A stretch of 64,000 bases of DNA from Pseudomonas jessenii (GCF_002236115.1 NZ_NIWT01000003.1:124001-188000); one strand, 5' to 3'. Counted from the stretch's first letter, positions 19,092-28,723 are shown. The notes: generated from the letters alone by a model not told the origin. Translations and numbers: made by a program.

Positions 19092-20837
19092 TCAAACGTC
19101 GGTCGACGCGACGTCTGTGCCGGCCCGGGCAGCCGGCTTTTGCTGGGCGGCCAATTGAGGCGTATTGAGTTGCGCGAGGACCTGATCCCGCGGGCCATAC
19201 AGGCTGATGGTGCCGGCGTTCATCACCAGCAAGCGGTCGAGCTGGGCCAGGATCGAGGTCCGGTGGGCGATGACGAAGACCGTCGCCCCCGTGAGTTTCA
19301 ACTGTTGCAGCGCCAACGCCAGCGCACGTTCACCGATCTCGTCCAGGTGAGCATTCGGCTCATCCAGAACGATAAGCCGCGGGCTGCCATAGAGTGCCCG
19401 GGCCAGCCCGATACGCTGACGTTGCCCACCCGACAGATTGATGCCCCCCTCGCCAATGACCGTATCGTAGCCATTGGGCAGCATCAGAATCATTTCGTGG
19501 ACACTGGCGGTCCTGGCCGCCAGCACCACTTTATCCGGATCAACGACACCAAAACGCGCGATGTTGTCGCTGATAGTGCCTTCGAACAATTCAATGTCTT
19601 GCGGCAAATACCCGAGGTGCGGCCCCAATTGGCTTCTGTCCCAATTGGCAATATCGGCGGCATCCAGACGAACGACCCCAAGCTGTGGTTTCCACACGCC
19701 CATCAAGGCCTTGCCAAGCGTCGACTTGCCCGAGGCGCTTGGTCCGACAACACCGATCATGGCGCCTGCCGGCGCGTTGAAACCGATACCTTTGATGATC
19801 GGGGTCCTTGATCCCGGAGCTCCCAGCGTGAGGTTCTCTACCGTCACATGTCCGATTGGAGCGGGCAATTGCATCCGCTCCGGCTCGGCACTTTGCTGGT
19901 CGAGAACGCTGTTCAGGCGTGCGTATTGTGAGCGGGCAGCAATGAATCCTTTCCAACTGCCGATCATCAAGTCCAGCGGCGCCAGCGCTCGCCCCAACAG
20001 CACGGAACCTGCGATCACCAGCCCGGGGCTGATCTCATGACTGACCGCCAGATAAGCGCCAAGGCCAAGAATCAGTGATTGAACGAGCAGACGGAAAGTC
20101 TTTGATATCGATGTGATGATCCCGCTGCGATCGCTGGCTCGGGACTGCAACAACAGCACGTTCTTTTGACGCAGACTCCAGCGTGACATGAGGGAGTCAA
20201 GCATGCCCATGGACTCGATCACTTCGGCGTTGCGCAAGTTCTTGGTGGTGTGCAGTGTCGCACCAATGCTCTGCTTGTTGGCCTCCGCCAGAACTTTGCC
20301 CGTGGATTGCTCATTGATACTGGCCAGCGCCAGCAAAACCACCGCACAACCGATTGCCGTCCAGCCATACCAGGGGTGAAACAGGAACAGCACTGCGATA
20401 TAGATCGGCAACCACGGAGCATCAAAAAACGCGAACATACCGTTCCCTGACATGAACTGGCGCAGCCCGGTCAGGTCGCTGAGCGACTGGGCCGACGCAT
20501 CCATGCCACCGCTGTCCAAGGCCCGTTTGAAACTGGCCCTGTAGACATCACGGCCAAGCAGCACGTCGAGCCTGGTGCTGACACGAACCATGATCCGCGA
20601 GCGTACCCACTCCAGCAGGCCCATCGTCACGAGCAGGAAGGTCAGGATAATGGTCAACATGGCCAGCGTCGTCAGGCTGCCGCCCGTGACGACCCGCCCG
20701 TAGACCTGAAGCATGTAGAAGGTCGGGACCAACATCAGTGCATTGATGAACAGACTGAAAAAACCCACCGATATGAAGCTGCTCCTGCAGGCCCTCAGGG
20801 CTACTTGCAGGCTGTTTTCGGGTGTACTGCGTATCAT
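19092..20837 (-). CDS. Type I secretion ABC transporter (PrtD/AprD family)
   Basis: Exporter ATPase of 581 residues with a six-helix membrane domain followed by a nucleotide-binding domain. Walker A is GPSASGKST (365-373), the signature LSGGQ is at 468-472, and Walker B is LIVLDEP (488-494). It lacks the N-terminal peptidase-like domain of bacteriocin or RTX-toxin exporters, as PrtD-type proteins for RTX proteases and lipases do. The start at 20837 gives the usual N-terminus but has no clear ribosome binding site. It is the first gene of the secretion operon, divergent from the RTX protein gene, which is its likely cargo. Confidence 0.94.
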   Translation of the reverse strand: MIRSTPENSLQVALRACRSSFISVGFFSLFINALMLVPTFYMLQVYGRVVTGGSLTTLAMLTIILTFLLVTMGLLEWVRSRIMVRVSTRLDVLLGRDVYRASFKRALDSGGMDASAQSLSDLTGLRQFMSGNGMFAFFDAPWLPIYIAVLFLFHPWYGWTAIGCAVVLLALASINEQSTGKVLAEANKQSIGATLHTTKNLRNAEVIESMGMLDSLMSRWSLRQKNVLLLQSRASDRSGIITSISKTFRLLVQSLILGLGAYLAVSHEISPGLVIAGSVLLGRALAPLDLMIGSWKGFIAARSQYARLNSVLDQQSAEPERMQLPAPIGHVTVENLTLGAPGSRTPIIKGIGFNAPAGAMIGVVGPSASGKSTLGKALMGVWKPQLGVVRLDAADIANWDRSQLGPHLGYLPQDIELFEGTISDNIARFGVVDPDKVVLAARTASVHEMILMLPNGYDTVIGEGGINLSGGQRQRIGLARALYGSPRLIVLDEPNAHLDEIGERALALALQQLKLTGATVFVIAHRTSILAQLDRLLVMNAGTISLYGPRDQVLAQLNTPQLAAQQKPAARAGTDVASTDV

Positions 20838-21111
20838 CTCGGAACTGACAACCTGGTGTGTTGATCGGGGATTGCGGGGCGCGCGAGTGTACCACCTGAG
20901 CAACACCTGCAGAATGAAATCGCCAGTATTCCGGCAGTGCAATGCAATCGACGAGCAGCGCTCGCCCTTACTCTCTGAAGACTTATAATTACGCTATGGC
21001 TGATAATGGTTCTTTAACATACCGCCCAAAGAACTGTAACATATGTGAAACTTTGGCCAGCAACGCCGTTTGCAGAACGATTCGGGTATCGGGAGCGGCC
21101 ACCCAATCAAT
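20838..21111. promoter_or_regulatory. Divergent promoter region between exporter and RTX protein genes
   Basis: 274 bp that should hold both promoters. An AT-rich part (TTATAATTACGC at about 20985-20996, then TGATAATGG) could give a -10 box in either direction. Near 21036 there is ACATATGT, a small palindrome. No recognisable regulator site was found. Confidence 0.4.
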
Positions 21112-22893
21112 ATGGAGTCACTTTTGATCAATTATTTTTCTTTAATCGCCGATATCGTCCGGGAAGAAGCGGCTGCAACCGGTGCGTTGCTGCAAGACGT
21201 CGCCCGCGAATTATTGGCCACCAATACAACTCACTCGGATGGAGCCTGGTGGGCTGCCCACGGCAATGACCCTTTCTATACCGCCGAGCAAATTTACAAG
21301 ACCGTCACAGGCGACCCGACTGCCGAACGCGCAGAACTTCTGTGCGGCAATATGGTTAACGTATTCAGCGGCCTCTGCGCGGAGCTAGGCCTGCAAAAAC
21401 GCACCATTTGGACGTATTCAGACTCCCAGGGATTCTTTCAGGGACATACGTACCTTGAAATTTTTAATACAACTACCGACAAATGGGAAATTCAGGACGC
21501 GGACTATAACGTCTATTACACCGACGTTCGAACGGGCGAGCGTGTTGGTGTCAAAGACATGATGAACGCAGACGACGTTGAATATTTCATCCCTAATAAT
21601 GCAACTGAATCCGGATGGTCAGAGACAGGCGCAGAAGCCTTGCGCCTGGCTAATCTCTATGCAGCGCAAATTATTACTACGGAGCATAAACTCTATACCA
21701 GTAATGACAGCCTGAGCGATACCTTACTGGCCAGCATTGCCAATTCTCTGAGCGGAGTTTTTGACTATACGGTAGACAGCGGTGTCAACAAGCTGACCTC
21801 CACGCATTTTACCGATAGCAACGCCGTCACCAACAACGGGAGAGCCACGATCACTGGCACTTCGAGCGCTGACTTCATTTCATATGATGGCAGCTCACTC
21901 AGCCCGGTGTTCGCCACGCTCATCGGTGGAGCGGGCGATGACACACTCGCGCTACGTTTTTCCGGCGGCCAACTTTACGGTAATGAGGGCAATGACGTCC
22001 TGATTGGCGGGCAATTGGCAGATCTTCTGGTCGGCGGCACTGGTGATGACTACATGTCTGGCGGTTACGGTGCAGACCAGTACGCGTTTTCGAAGGGCGA
22101 CGGCTTCAACGACACCATCGACAGTTTCGGCGTAGGTGCCGACCAACTGGTTTTCCTCGGCGTTAGCGGTACCGGTGGTTCAGGTCGTACGCAAATTTCG
22201 GAAAAAGAGTTCAACTTCAGGGTCGACCAGAAAGTGACCGCGGACGGCGTCTATCTTCGTTATGACACAGATGGCGACTCGCGTTTTGATGGCGGGATGT
22301 TGCTTGAAGGCCGTACGACACTGCTCACCGCCAAAGACGCTACATTTGTTTTCAACGCCGCCCCACTCAAAGACTTCAATACCACCGTCGTCGCTGGCAA
22401 CCCTGGCTCCGGGTACGCCGATAAAATCTACGGTGGCAATGCGGCAGACAAAATCCTCTACACCGGTACGCTTGGCGCAGAACTGGCTGGCAGTACCAGT
22501 GGATTAAACAGCGGCAATGACATCATCCAGTCTCACTCGGATGCAAACTGCTCGCTGTACGGTCAGGATGGCAACGATGTGTTGGCTGGAGGAAACGGCA
22601 GCGACTTCATCGTCGGAGGCACCGGCAATGACCTGTTGACTGGCGGAAATGGGCGAGACGTTTTCGTGTTCAACGCAGGATCTGGCTCAGACACCATCCA
22701 GGACTTCAAACAAGGTGAAGACACCCTGTATATCTACGGCTGGACGGCTTCTACCAAGGCTGTGACGCAAACGCTGCAAGACAACGGGCTGGTTGTGACT
22801 TTCGACACCGCCGGCGATAGCGCTCACGGTGGCAATATCACGCTACTTGGCCAGACGACCTTGCTGAGCAATACCGACATGTTGTTTGCCTGA
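21112..22893 (+). CDS. RTX protein with N-terminal transglutaminase-like domain
   Basis: 593 residues with no signal peptide. Residues 60-140 show a transglutaminase-like arrangement: Cys78 in LCGNMV, His112 in GHTYLEIF and Asp129 or Asp131 in QDADYNVYY, with family-like spacing (34 and 17 residues). Calcium-binding RTX repeats follow in two blocks: about 272-330 (GGAGDDTL, GNEGNDVL, GGTGDDYM) and about 484-530 (GQDGNDVL, GGNGSDFI, GGTGNDLL). The C-terminus ends TDMLFA, like type I secretion signals. The protein is probably exported by the divergent ABC system and folds in external calcium. It could be a protease, amidase or crosslinker; the activity is unknown. ATG at 21112 has no strong ribosome binding site; TTG at 21070 and TTG at 21124 (6 nt after GGAG) are alternatives. 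Confidence 0.85.
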   Translation: MESLLINYFSLIADIVREEAAATGALLQDVARELLATNTTHSDGAWWAAHGNDPFYTAEQIYKTVTGDPTAERAELLCGNMVNVFSGLCAELGLQKRTIWTYSDSQGFFQGHTYLEIFNTTTDKWEIQDADYNVYYTDVRTGERVGVKDMMNADDVEYFIPNNATESGWSETGAEALRLANLYAAQIITTEHKLYTSNDSLSDTLLASIANSLSGVFDYTVDSGVNKLTSTHFTDSNAVTNNGRATITGTSSADFISYDGSSLSPVFATLIGGAGDDTLALRFSGGQLYGNEGNDVLIGGQLADLLVGGTGDDYMSGGYGADQYAFSKGDGFNDTIDSFGVGADQLVFLGVSGTGGSGRTQISEKEFNFRVDQKVTADGVYLRYDTDGDSRFDGGMLLEGRTTLLTAKDATFVFNAAPLKDFNTTVVAGNPGSGYADKIYGGNAADKILYTGTLGAELAGSTSGLNSGNDIIQSHSDANCSLYGQDGNDVLAGGNGSDFIVGGTGNDLLTGGNGRDVFVFNAGSGSDTIQDFKQGEDTLYIYGWTASTKAVTQTLQDNGLVVTFDTAGDSAHGGNITLLGQTTLLSNTDMLFA

Positions 22894-22935
22894 GTTCGGG
22901 TGATCAGCCCATCGGGCATTAGTTTCGCTAAAGAA

Positions 22936-22963
22936 AAAGGCCGATCAATGATCGGCCTTTGTC
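22936..22963. terminator. Bidirectional terminator between RTX gene and comEA-like gene
   Basis: AAAGGCCGATC and GATCGGCCTTT form a perfect 11-bp stem with loop AAT. A-rich sequence on the left and T-rich on the right allow use from both sides; the minus-strand side (TTTTTCTTT) is the stronger. Confidence 0.85.
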
Positions 22964-22976
22964 GTTGAATCACACC

Positions 22977-23312
22977 TCAGTTCACTTCGATCCTGTCGCG
23001 GTTTTTGTCCAGAATCGCCTTGCCGATACCCTTCACCTCCAGCAATTCGTCAACTGACGCAAACGCACCATTACTTTCACGATAAGCAACAATCGCTTGC
23101 GCTTTGGCCTCGCCCACCCCAGCCAGCTCACGTTGCAGTGTAGGTGCATCAGCACTATTGAGATCGACTTTGCCGGATTGTGCCTTGGCGACCACATCCT
23201 GCGCCAGAGGCGCATTCGTCACCTCAGGTGCCTTGGCAGGTGCGGCGATTGCCGTAAGAGAGGCGCTGGCGAGCAGGGCGAAAACCAGAGAGTAGAAACT
23301 GCTTGTACGCAT
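22977..23312 (-). CDS. ComEA-like helix-hairpin-helix DNA-binding protein
   Basis: 111 residues: a signal peptide (MRTSSFYSLVFALLASASLTA then IAAPA) followed by paired helix-hairpin-helix motifs (VDLNSADAPTLQ, GVGEAKAQAIVAYR, VKGIGKAILDKNRDRI). Such exported proteins bind DNA outside the membrane and relate to ComEA of DNA uptake, although single small homologues in pseudomonads have no proven role. A comEA-like gene downstream of wbpM is common in the genus. GGAG stands before the ATG. Confidence 0.85.
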   Translation of the reverse strand: MRTSSFYSLVFALLASASLTAIAAPAKAPEVTNAPLAQDVVAKAQSGKVDLNSADAPTLQRELAGVGEAKAQAIVAYRESNGAFASVDELLEVKGIGKAILDKNRDRIEVN

Positions 23313-23341
23313 TAGAGAAGCTCCATGCCATCGATTGAGAA

Positions 23342-23362
23342 AGCGGCTTTTCCGAAGCCGCT
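23342..23362 (-). terminator. Possible terminator after wbpM
   Basis: AGCGGCTT and AAGCCGCT form an 8-bp stem with a 5-nt loop. On the minus strand it is followed by TTCTC, a weak T run. It lies between the wbpM stop and the comEA-like start, so it could end the O-antigen transcript. Confidence 0.5.
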
Positions 23363-23424
23363 CTCCAAACTTAGGCGATGCTATTGAACTGTCAAAAATG
23401 TGTACGTTACCGGATATGAAACAA

Positions 23425-25419
23425 TCAGGGTTCCAGGCGGCGCTGCTGGTAGATCCAGTCAACGATCTCACCATCCGGGGTGTAGCCGCTGACAGTGTCA
23501 CGCAACAGCTGGCGGACGCGCGTATAGTCGTCCTGGTCCACCGCAGCCAGCAACTCGCTCAACTTGCCCTTGAGCAAATCCCAGGACAGGTGATCCTCGT
23601 TGGCCGTCATGATCATCGGGTGCTGTGTGGCCGCCACGTTGTCACCAATCAGCAGCTCTTCATAAAGCTTCTCGCCCGGACGCAGCCCGGTGAACTCGAT
23701 AGCGATGTCGCCATGCAGGTTTTTCTCCGAGCGCACGCTCAGGCCGGACAAATGGATCATCTTCTCGGCCAGTTCGACGATCCTCACCGGCTCGCCCATG
23801 TCCAGGACAAAGACATCACCGCCCTGTCCCATGGAGCCCGCCTGGATCACCAGCTGTGCCGCTTCAGGGATGGTCATGAAGTATCGAGTGATCTTCGGAT
23901 GCGTGACCGTCAGCGGACCGCCCGACTTGATCTGTTTGTGAAACAACGGAATGACCGAACCCGATGATCCCAGGACGTTACCAAACCGTACCATCGTGAA
24001 GCGCGTTTTGTTCACACGGGAAACATTGCTCGTATCACCGAACAACACCGGGGCCAATTCACGGCTCAGCGCTTGCAACGTCAACTCGGCAAGGCGCTTG
24101 GTGCTACCCATGACATTGGTTGGTCGCACAGCCTTGTCGGTGGAAATCAGGACAAAGTTGGCCACCCCTGCCTGGAGCGCGGCCTGGGCCGTATTGAGGG
24201 TGCCTATCACATTATTGAGCACGCCTTCGGCAATGTTGTGTTCGACCATGGGGACATGCTTGTAGGCCGCGGCGTGATACACCGTGTCTACTCGCCAGGT
24301 TTTCATGACATCCAATAACTTGTCCGGGTTACGAACCGACCCGAGAATCGGCAAAAGACGGATGGACAGCGACTCTCGAGCGATCCGCTGCTCCAGTTCG
24401 GACAAGATGGAATAAAGATTGAACTCACTGTGTTCGAACAATAGAAGCGTTGTCGGGCGCAGCGTCAGAATTTGCCGGCAAAGCTCGGAGCCAATGGAGC
24501 CCCCGGCGCCCGTGACCAACACGGACTGCCCTGTGATGCAATGTTCGAGCAAATCAGCCTGGGCCGGGACTGCGTCACGCCCAAGCAGGTCTGCAATGTC
24601 TACTTCCTGGATATCATCGACCTTGACCCGGCCGCTGGCCAGGTCCATGAAACCCGGGACGCTGCGAACGTGTAACGGAAAGCCTTCGAGAAACCCGAGA
24701 ATCTCGCGACGGCGTCCACGGTTGGACGAAGGAATGGCGAGGAGAATTTCCTGAGCGCCAGTGTTGTCGATCATCTGCTGGATGTGCTTGGGCGCGTACA
24801 CCTGTAACCCGGAGATCACCCTGTCGGCGATTCCGCTATCGTCATCGATAAAAGCAACAGGCCGCATGACGCGCCCCATCCGCAATGCAGTAACGAGTTG
24901 ATTACCCGCCGCCCCCGCGCCGTAGATGGCCACTTTCGGCAGTCCGTCATCCCGGCTGGTGAACGGGACGTGCTGAGCTGCACTGAACCAGTCGCCCATG
25001 AAATACTGACGCATGGCCAGGCGCAGTCCGCCGATCATGATCAGGCTCAACCACCAATAGTTGAAAATGATCGAACGAGGAACGACGTTTTGATGATTGC
25101 TGTACCAGTACACCACAACGCCAAGTATCAAGGACGATAGTGTCACTGCCTTGATAATGGCAATGAGCGCGTCATTTCCAAAGTAACGCATGACGGCACG
25201 GTACATGCCAAAGCGGACGAAAAGAGGAATGGCAATGACAGGTGCACTGACAAAAAGCCAGACGTGCTGAGTGAACGGGTTGACTAACTCATCCACCCCA
25301 AGGCGCACGACAAACGCCATCCACAGGGCACACCAGACCAACGAAATATCGGTCAGAACCTGCAGAATACGCTTATGTCGTCTTGGCAGACTTAACAACC
25401 TTGCCCGAATCTTATCCAT
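23425..25419 (-). CDS. wbpM: UDP-GlcNAc 4,6-dehydratase, membrane-bound (WbpM)
   Basis: Makes UDP-4-keto-6-deoxy-GlcNAc, the precursor of UDP-D-QuiNAc and UDP-D-FucNAc. The N-terminal 200 residues contain four membrane helices; a first nucleotide-binding fold follows, then the catalytic SDR domain with VTGAGGSIGSEL and the altered catalytic region NVMGSTK, where Met replaces the usual Tyr as in WbpM relatives. Length is 664 residues, equal to the P. aeruginosa protein. The ATG at 25419 has AGAGGGG just before it. It is the conserved last gene of the O-antigen locus. Confidence 0.96.
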   Translation of the reverse strand: MDKIRARLLSLPRRHKRILQVLTDISLVWCALWMAFVVRLGVDELVNPFTQHVWLFVSAPVIAIPLFVRFGMYRAVMRYFGNDALIAIIKAVTLSSLILGVVVYWYSNHQNVVPRSIIFNYWWLSLIMIGGLRLAMRQYFMGDWFSAAQHVPFTSRDDGLPKVAIYGAGAAGNQLVTALRMGRVMRPVAFIDDDSGIADRVISGLQVYAPKHIQQMIDNTGAQEILLAIPSSNRGRRREILGFLEGFPLHVRSVPGFMDLASGRVKVDDIQEVDIADLLGRDAVPAQADLLEHCITGQSVLVTGAGGSIGSELCRQILTLRPTTLLLFEHSEFNLYSILSELEQRIARESLSIRLLPILGSVRNPDKLLDVMKTWRVDTVYHAAAYKHVPMVEHNIAEGVLNNVIGTLNTAQAALQAGVANFVLISTDKAVRPTNVMGSTKRLAELTLQALSRELAPVLFGDTSNVSRVNKTRFTMVRFGNVLGSSGSVIPLFHKQIKSGGPLTVTHPKITRYFMTIPEAAQLVIQAGSMGQGGDVFVLDMGEPVRIVELAEKMIHLSGLSVRSEKNLHGDIAIEFTGLRPGEKLYEELLIGDNVAATQHPMIMTANEDHLSWDLLKGKLSELLAAVDQDDYTRVRQLLRDTVSGYTPDGEIVDWIYQQRRLEP

Positions 25420-25522
25420 AACCCCTCTAAACACCTCTCGAAGCTCCTAGCATTGATACAGCAACTACAGCTTTCGGTAACTCACGTGCCGATAAAGCAA
25501 TACTCAAAAACCAATGCGTCCA

Positions 25523-26548
25523 TCACACCTTGCCAGCGATTTCCAACTCGCCTGCGTGAAACTTGAAAGCCAGCAACACCAGAGGCACGTAGGCCAGGAC
25601 CAATCCCGCCATGCCATCGAGATACTGCATGACGACCAATATAGCCATTGGTACTAACCACAACAAATTGATCGCAGCGATTGCCAGCGTAACCGCCCGG
25701 TGACTGCCATATTTTCGTGAAGCATACTGGTATCCATGGCTGCGATGGGCCTCATAAACCTTGTCCCCGCGCAACAGCCGACGAATGAGGGTAAAGGTGG
25801 CATCAACGATAAAGACGCCCAACAAAATGAGCCAGGCCCAGAGGAACAGTGGGTTCGTCCATGCCGCATAGAGCGACATCACCGCCAATATGATGCCCAG
25901 AAAACCACTGCCGGCATCGCCCATGAAGATTTTCGCCGGCGGAAAATTCCAGACAAGGAAACCCAAGACGGCCATCGCCAGTACAAGCGGAGCAATGGCG
26001 AGGCTGCTGTGGCCCGCGATCCAGTAAACCAGGCAAGCACCGACACAGGCGCAAATCGCCTCGACGCTGGCCAGACCATCAATACCATCCATGAAGTTGT
26101 AAAGATTGAGCATCCAGACCAGATAGAACGCTGCGATGACATAACCGAACCAGCCGAGACTGAACTCATGGCCGAACAGATTGATCGGCGCCATCCCCCC
26201 AATCCAGAACAATGCCCAGATGGCACCACCGAAATGCGCAAGCAGGCGCCAACGCGCGGCAATATGCCCATGGTCATCCAAAAAACCAACGATTGCGATC
26301 CAGCCGCCTGCCCCCAGCAGAGCCAGCGCCATCGGCCAGGCCACGGCATCTGTCCAGGCCAGGACAGGCAACGCAATCAGAAAGCTCACGACAATAGCCA
26401 CACCACCACCCCGAGGGGTCGGAACCGAATGTGAACTACGCGCATTAGGAATATCTATCAAGCTGCGTGCCAATGCGTATTTGCGCAATGCACCTGTGCC
26501 CAAGAATGAAACACCCACCACCAACGCCAACAGCCATATTGTGTTCAA
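25523..26548 (-). CDS. wbpL: WbpL-like initiating glycosyl-1-phosphate transferase
   Basis: Polytopic inner-membrane enzyme of the WecA/MraY family, 341 residues with about eleven helices. It carries the catalytic NFMDGIDG motif and PRGGGVAIV near the N-terminus. WbpL loads D-FucNAc-1-P, D-QuiNAc-1-P or GlcNAc-1-P onto undecaprenyl phosphate, which begins O-unit assembly. It lies next to the WbpV-like and WbpM genes, which supply its likely substrate. Confidence 0.93.
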   Translation of the reverse strand: MNTIWLLALVVGVSFLGTGALRKYALARSLIDIPNARSSHSVPTPRGGGVAIVVSFLIALPVLAWTDAVAWPMALALLGAGGWIAIVGFLDDHGHIAARWRLLAHFGGAIWALFWIGGMAPINLFGHEFSLGWFGYVIAAFYLVWMLNLYNFMDGIDGLASVEAICACVGACLVYWIAGHSSLAIAPLVLAMAVLGFLVWNFPPAKIFMGDAGSGFLGIILAVMSLYAAWTNPLFLWAWLILLGVFIVDATFTLIRRLLRGDKVYEAHRSHGYQYASRKYGSHRAVTLAIAAINLLWLVPMAILVVMQYLDGMAGLVLAYVPLVLLAFKFHAGELEIAGKV

Positions 26549-26612
26549 AGGTCAACTTCCTGAAACAGCCAAAATCAATTCTGCAATTGAACCGGCACTG
26601 TCATAAGCCAGC

Positions 26613-27575
26613 TTAGCGCTGCCTTTCCTTGTAGTAGTTGGCAGCCGACACAAGCGCCTCATCGACGCTGACCGGAGGAGTCCAGCCCAGCAATTCCCGA
26701 GTTTTGCTTATATCGACCTGCAATGAGCCGCACAGTCGTTGGGACAAAGCCTGCTTGCCCAGTAGCTGTGCACCGCGCTCAAGCAACACGCTTGGCACAG
26801 GTAGCAAGCGTGCAGGTTTACCCAACGCCTGCGCCATCCGCGTCAACAATTGTGTCGTGGACAAATCCTCCCCATCACTGACGAGGAAGGTCTGATTGGC
26901 GGCAGCCGGATGACGGATGCAGGTGACGATCAAATCAGAAAGGTTTTCGAGCGCGACCAGGCTGCGCCGATTATGGATAGCCCCGAATGGCAAGGGAATG
27001 CCCTTGTCCAGCCAACGCATCATGTTCAGAAAGTTGGCTCTCACACCCGGACCGTAAACGAGCACCGGACGGATGATCACCACTTCCATCCCGCTGGCGG
27101 TCGCAATCTCGCGCAGCCCCTGCTCGGCCTCCATTTTCGAAATGCCATACGGATCGCCAGGCGCGGGGGTCGCGTCAGCGAAGTACGGCTGATTGATCGG
27201 CGTACCTTCGCCATTGACCTTGATCGAACTGATGAACACAAAGCGACGAACACCCAACGCGGCTGCTTGCCGTGCGAGGCTAAGCGTGCCTTCGACATTC
27301 ACCTTGCGAAACGCCTCCAGCGGATCGGATTCGGTATCATTCATGACGTGAACGCGAGCCGCGCCATGAATGACAACCTCTACATGATCCAGCGCCTGCG
27401 ACCAGTCGGTATCAGCACTAAGCCCGGCAGTTCGGACGGTAGTAACGCGCGAAGGACAGTCAGGCAAGGCGTGCCCACGAATGGCTGCCACTGGCTCCAG
27501 ATCGTCAGAGGCCGCCAAGCGGCCCAATACCGCACGACCAACGAAGCCCGTTGCACCTGTCAATAAAACACGCAT
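26613..27575 (-). CDS. wbpV: WbpV/WbpK-like UDP-4-keto-6-deoxy-sugar reductase
   Basis: Extended SDR of 320 residues with GATGFVGRA at the N-terminus, FISSIKVNGEG and YGISKMEAE (the YxxxK pair). WbpV and WbpK reduce the WbpM product to UDP-D-QuiNAc or UDP-D-FucNAc; sequence alone does not decide which, and the symbol is by resemblance. Its place between wbpL and the FnlC-like gene fits the D-sugar that starts the repeat. Confidence 0.8.
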   Translation of the reverse strand: MRVLLTGATGFVGRAVLGRLAASDDLEPVAAIRGHALPDCPSRVTTVRTAGLSADTDWSQALDHVEVVIHGAARVHVMNDTESDPLEAFRKVNVEGTLSLARQAAALGVRRFVFISSIKVNGEGTPINQPYFADATPAPGDPYGISKMEAEQGLREIATASGMEVVIIRPVLVYGPGVRANFLNMMRWLDKGIPLPFGAIHNRRSLVALENLSDLIVTCIRHPAAANQTFLVSDGEDLSTTQLLTRMAQALGKPARLLPVPSVLLERGAQLLGKQALSQRLCGSLQVDISKTRELLGWTPPVSVDEALVSAANYYKERQR

Positions 27576-27595
27576 TTTTCAAACCTCGACGGCGC

Positions 27596-28723
27596 TCAGG
27601 ATTTCGACCAGACAGTACGATTGATGTAGTCGGTGTAACTCAATACGACCCGAACTACCTGCTTCGACACAGGACCTGCCTGGTAATCCCTCACGACCGG
27701 GATAACGCGCTGGGTACGATCATGCTGGCTGGTTACAACACGTACGGCATCCAGAACGCCCTCCACTTTCAGGCCACTCATGATGAGAGTGCCTTCGTCC
27801 ATCCCTTCTGGGCGCTCGTGCGCATTACGAATAGTAATGGCAGGCAAATTCAGAAGAGAGGCTTCCTCAGTGATGGTTCCACTGTCGGACAGCACGCAGA
27901 ACGCCGACATCTGCAACTTGATGTAGTCGAGCAGACCGAATGGCTTCGAGAAGCGAATCAGTGGGTGGTCCAGCGATTCACCGATCGCTTCCAGGCGCTT
28001 GCGGGTACGAGGATGCGTGGAAACGATAATTGGATACTGGTACTTGTCGGCCAGGGCTCGCAGCGTTTTGAGCAGATCACGAAGGTTGTCCGGCGTATCG
28101 ACGTTTTCTTCACGGTGAGCGCTGATGATGAAGAACTTGTCCTGCTCCAGGCCTTCTCGTGCGAGCACGTCGGAGGTGAGGATTTTCGGCATGTAATAGT
28201 CGAGCACCTCCTCCATGTGCGACCCGGTCTTGATGATGGTTTCAGGACGAATCCCTTCAGCAATCAGGTAGCGCCGGGCATGCTCGGTCAGGACCATGTT
28301 GATATCGCTAAGGTGATCGAGCACCTTGCGATTCAGTTCTTCAGGGACGCGCTGATCAAAGCAGCGGTTGCCGGCTTCCATGTGGAACACCGGAATCTTG
28401 CGGCGCTTGGCGGCAATGACGGCCAGGCAGGTGTTGGTATCGCCGTAGAGCAGAAGCGCATCAGGCTTTTCGGCCTCAAATACTTCATCCGCCTTGGAAA
28501 TCACTTCGGCGATGGTCTTGGCTGCGGTATCGCCTGCAGCACCCAGGAAGTAATCAGGCTTGCGAATTTCAAGGTCATCGAAAAAAACCTGATTCAATTC
28601 GAAGTCGTAGTTTTGACCCGAGTGAACCAGTACATGATTAACCTGCTTATCAAGCTCGGCAATAACGCGGCTCATCTTGATAAGTTCTGGTCGCGTACCA
28701 ACCAGCGTCATGACCTTAAGCAT
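27596..28723 (-). CDS. fnlC: UDP-N-acetylamino-sugar 2-epimerase (FnlC/WbjD type)
   Basis: 375 residues with the WecB-family motifs GTRPE, YGDTNTCL and MEAGNRCFDQRVPEELNR. In FnlABC pathways this enzyme inverts C2 of the reduced L-sugar, giving UDP-L-FucNAc or UDP-L-QuiNAc. GGAG lies 7 nt before the ATG at 28723; an in-frame TTG just upstream is less likely. It overlaps the FnlA-like gene by 8 bp, so the two are coupled. Confidence 0.88.
   Translation of the reverse strand: MLKVMTLVGTRPELIKMSRVIAELDKQVNHVLVHSGQNYDFELNQVFFDDLEIRKPDYFLGAAGDTAAKTIAEVISKADEVFEAEKPDALLLYGDTNTCLAVIAAKRRKIPVFHMEAGNRCFDQRVPEELNRKVLDHLSDINMVLTEHARRYLIAEGIRPETIIKTGSHMEEVLDYYMPKILTSDVLAREGLEQDKFFIISAHREENVDTPDNLRDLLKTLRALADKYQYPIIVSTHPRTRKRLEAIGESLDHPLIRFSKPFGLLDYIKLQMSAFCVLSDSGTITEEASLLNLPAITIRNAHERPEGMDEGTLIMSGLKVEGVLDAVRVVTSQHDRTQRVIPVVRDYQAGPVSKQVVRVVLSYTDYINRTVWSKS

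Noticed and set aside
16350..20837. Alkaline protease (Apr) secretion locus
   Set aside because: The exporter resembles AprDEF, but no serralysin or inhibitor gene is present and the cargo has no zinc protease motif.
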